33,302 nt of DNA, from NCBI GenBank assembly GCA_026388665.1, contig JAPLJJ010000209.1, positions 1-33,302 on the forward strand, in the 5' to 3' direction. This document shows, piece after piece, positions 32,049-33,302 of the stretch. The position numbers and the translations under genes were made by a program. The notes under the pieces are model-generated. The model searched no databases and was not told the DNA's origin. It saw only the letters and a list, made by a program, of their open reading frames with translations. Each line of letters starts with the position of its first letter. Within the stretch, counting starts at the first letter, position 1. The DNA is from Deltaproteobacteria bacterium (lineage in GTDB: Bacteria; Desulfobacterota; Desulfomonilia; Desulfomonilales; Desulfomonilaceae).

Positions 32049-33302
32049 TATACTCCTCCTGAACATGAAATCTTGACTTCGCCACCTTCTCGCACCGTCT
32101 GTCCCGGCTTAGGGCTCTGATAGTCGACATGTCCTACACCGTCCAAAGAAAGATCGCATTTCATTTTTCCGCAAATATCAACAGCTTGGCGCATGTCGGA
32201 TCCTTTGAGGTCGGGCATGATCCATTCGCCGGGCTTCCGCCCGGGTCTCGGGTCTGAATTGTGAAAATACGCAGGGATAATTTTTTCACTCGGCTCCTTA
32301 TTCACCACCATTTGACCTGCCACGCTAGGCGTACGGCCGGACAATGCCAGAATCCCTTCTGCGATTTTCCGAAAAACAGGCGCCGCTACTTTTCCTCCTG
32401 TACGATCATTCCCTGACGCAGGCTCATCAATCAGCACAAGGATTACTATACGAGGCTTTATACTTTCTATCGCTCCGACAAAGGACATAAGGTATTTTTC
32501 TTTGGAATAGCCTCCGCTTGGGTCCGCTTTCTGGGCTGTTCCAGTTTTTCCAACTATCTCTACCCCAGGAATAGCCGCGGCTTTTCCAGTTCCCTGCACA
32601 ACGGCCTTTTTCAAAATCTCGACAAGAGCCGCCGAAGTCTCTTCGCTTATCGTTCTTCTTAACAGTAACGGGGGATTGTCCAAGACTGTTTCACCAAGGG
32701 CGTTTGTAATTTTTTTCAATAGCCTTGGTTTGTATAGTTTTCCGCCGTTAATCGCTGCGGCAAAACCCACGGCAAGCTGAATCGGTGTAACACTTATTCC
32801 CTGACCAAACGCTATGTTTGCCTTAGTAAGGACCGACCATCGATTGGGAGGAGGCAGCAATCCTGCTCTTTCACCCGGAAGGTCAATGTCGGTCAAGATC
32901 CCGAACCCGAACCCTTGCAACATATGGTAAAATTCACTCTTGGTAAGTTTTTCAGAGATCTTTACCGCCCCAATGTTACTGGAGTTGACCAATATTTCAT
33001 CAAAGCTCAGGTTTTTGTGAGGACTGACGTCATGAATCTCAGATCCGTTGTAACGGTATAGGCCGTTGTTCAGAAAGAAATTCTCCGACCTGTTCACTCT
33101 ACCGAGGTCCAGTGCGGCAGCGGCCAAGAAGACTTTGAAAGTCGAACCTGGTTCGAAAATGTCCGCTACGGCTCTATTTCGACGCGAGCCGGTTGCCGCC
33201 TGTTCAAAAACATTGAGGTTATATGTTGGACGTACAGCTAAAGCCAGGATCTCTCCTGAGTCTGCGTCAAGCGCAATCACAATTCCACTCTTGGCTTTTT
33301 CG
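32045..33302 (-). CDS. ftsI: Septal transpeptidase FtsI/PBP3 with C-terminal PASTA domain (partial)
   Basis: The 5' part is cut by the window edge; 418 full codons are visible and the frame is open to the end. It has all penicillin-binding motifs: SxxK as STFK (33134-33145, in FEPGSTFKVF), SxN as SSN in ILVNSSNIGAV, and KTG in VGKTGTAQKAD. Close to the C-terminus, MPDLKGSDMRQAVDICG to PGQTVREGGEVKI forms a single PASTA domain. PBP2/FtsI with PASTA is seen in Desulfobacterota and in Firmicutes SpoVD/PBP2x, not in E. coli FtsI. It cross-links septal peptidoglycan with FtsW. Position at the head of murE agrees. Confidence 0.92.
   Translation of the reverse strand, partial: EKAKSGIVIALDADSGEILALAVRPTYNLNVFEQAATGSRRNRAVADIFEPGSTFKVFLAAAALDLGRVNRSENFFLNNGLYRYNGSEIHDVSPHKNLSFDEILVNSSNIGAVKISEKLTKSEFYHMLQGFGFGILTDIDLPGERAGLLPPPNRWSVLTKANIAFGQGISVTPIQLAVGFAAAINGGKLYKPRLLKKITNALGETVLDNPPLLLRRTISEETSAALVEILKKAVVQGTGKAAAIPGVEIVGKTGTAQKADPSGGYSKEKYLMSFVGAIESIKPRIVILVLIDEPASGNDRTGGKVAAPVFRKIAEGILALSGRTPSVAGQMVVNKEPSEKIIPAYFHNSDPRPGRKPGEWIMPDLKGSDMRQAVDICGKMKCDLSLDGVGHVDYQSPKPGQTVREGGEVKISCSGGVY

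Overview
The window reads as a chromosomal segment of an anaerobic Gram-negative bacterium, most likely a Desulfobacterota (former Deltaproteobacteria) member of the sulfate-reducing or syntrophic kind. The clues are a TunR-type regulator (a family described in sulfate reducers), a tungstate importer, a two-subunit oxygen-sensitive class I fumarase, a pair of 2-hydroxyacyl-CoA dehydratase/benzoyl-CoA reductase type iron-sulfur subunits, a SurA-type periplasmic chaperone and a meso-DAP type MurE. A Desulfomonile-like or Syntrophobacteria-like host is a guess. No tRNA, rRNA, CRISPR array, insertion sequence or phage block was seen, and no gene-free stretch exceeds about 300 bases.

Layout. (1) Positions 164-5652, plus strand: an oxyanion (tungstate/molybdate) import and sensing locus. 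It holds a TunR-like regulator (dead tyrosine-recombinase fold plus two Mop domains), a second one-component regulator (helix-turn-helix plus a cytosolic binding-protein-like domain), two TupA-type periplasmic binding proteins (one canonical, one divergent), and TupB and TupC. (2) 5649-7060, minus: fumarase beta and alpha subunits, ending tail to tail with tupC. (3) 7162-10328: two small hypothetical genes flanking a minus-strand pair of dehydratase/reductase subunits with no activator ATPase nearby. (4) 10369-17326: a YfgM-like TPR membrane protein (minus), then mfd and surA (plus, overlapping) and mreB. (5) 17374-19879, minus: a YflT-like stress protein, an 8Fe-8S type ferredoxin and a radical SAM protein. 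(6) 19992-33302, minus: the division and cell wall (dcw) cluster, in transcription order ftsI (cut by the window edge), murE, murF, mraY, ftsW, murG, murC, murB, ftsQ, ftsA, ftsZ.

The dcw genes are packed with 4-11 nt overlaps and 3-17 nt gaps, so they look like one translationally coupled operon making lipid II and the divisome. Two things stand out. mraY is broken by a net loss of about 70 nt that removes a membrane segment and shifts the frame; restoring 70 nt would give a 359-residue protein, the normal family length. murD is absent from its usual place between mraY and ftsW.

The most interesting accessory biology is the first 5.6 kb. One ABC transporter is served by two binding proteins with different ligand loops and is preceded by two regulators that seem to sense oxyanions with different protein folds. 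There is also a structured 136-nt leader between tupA and tupB.
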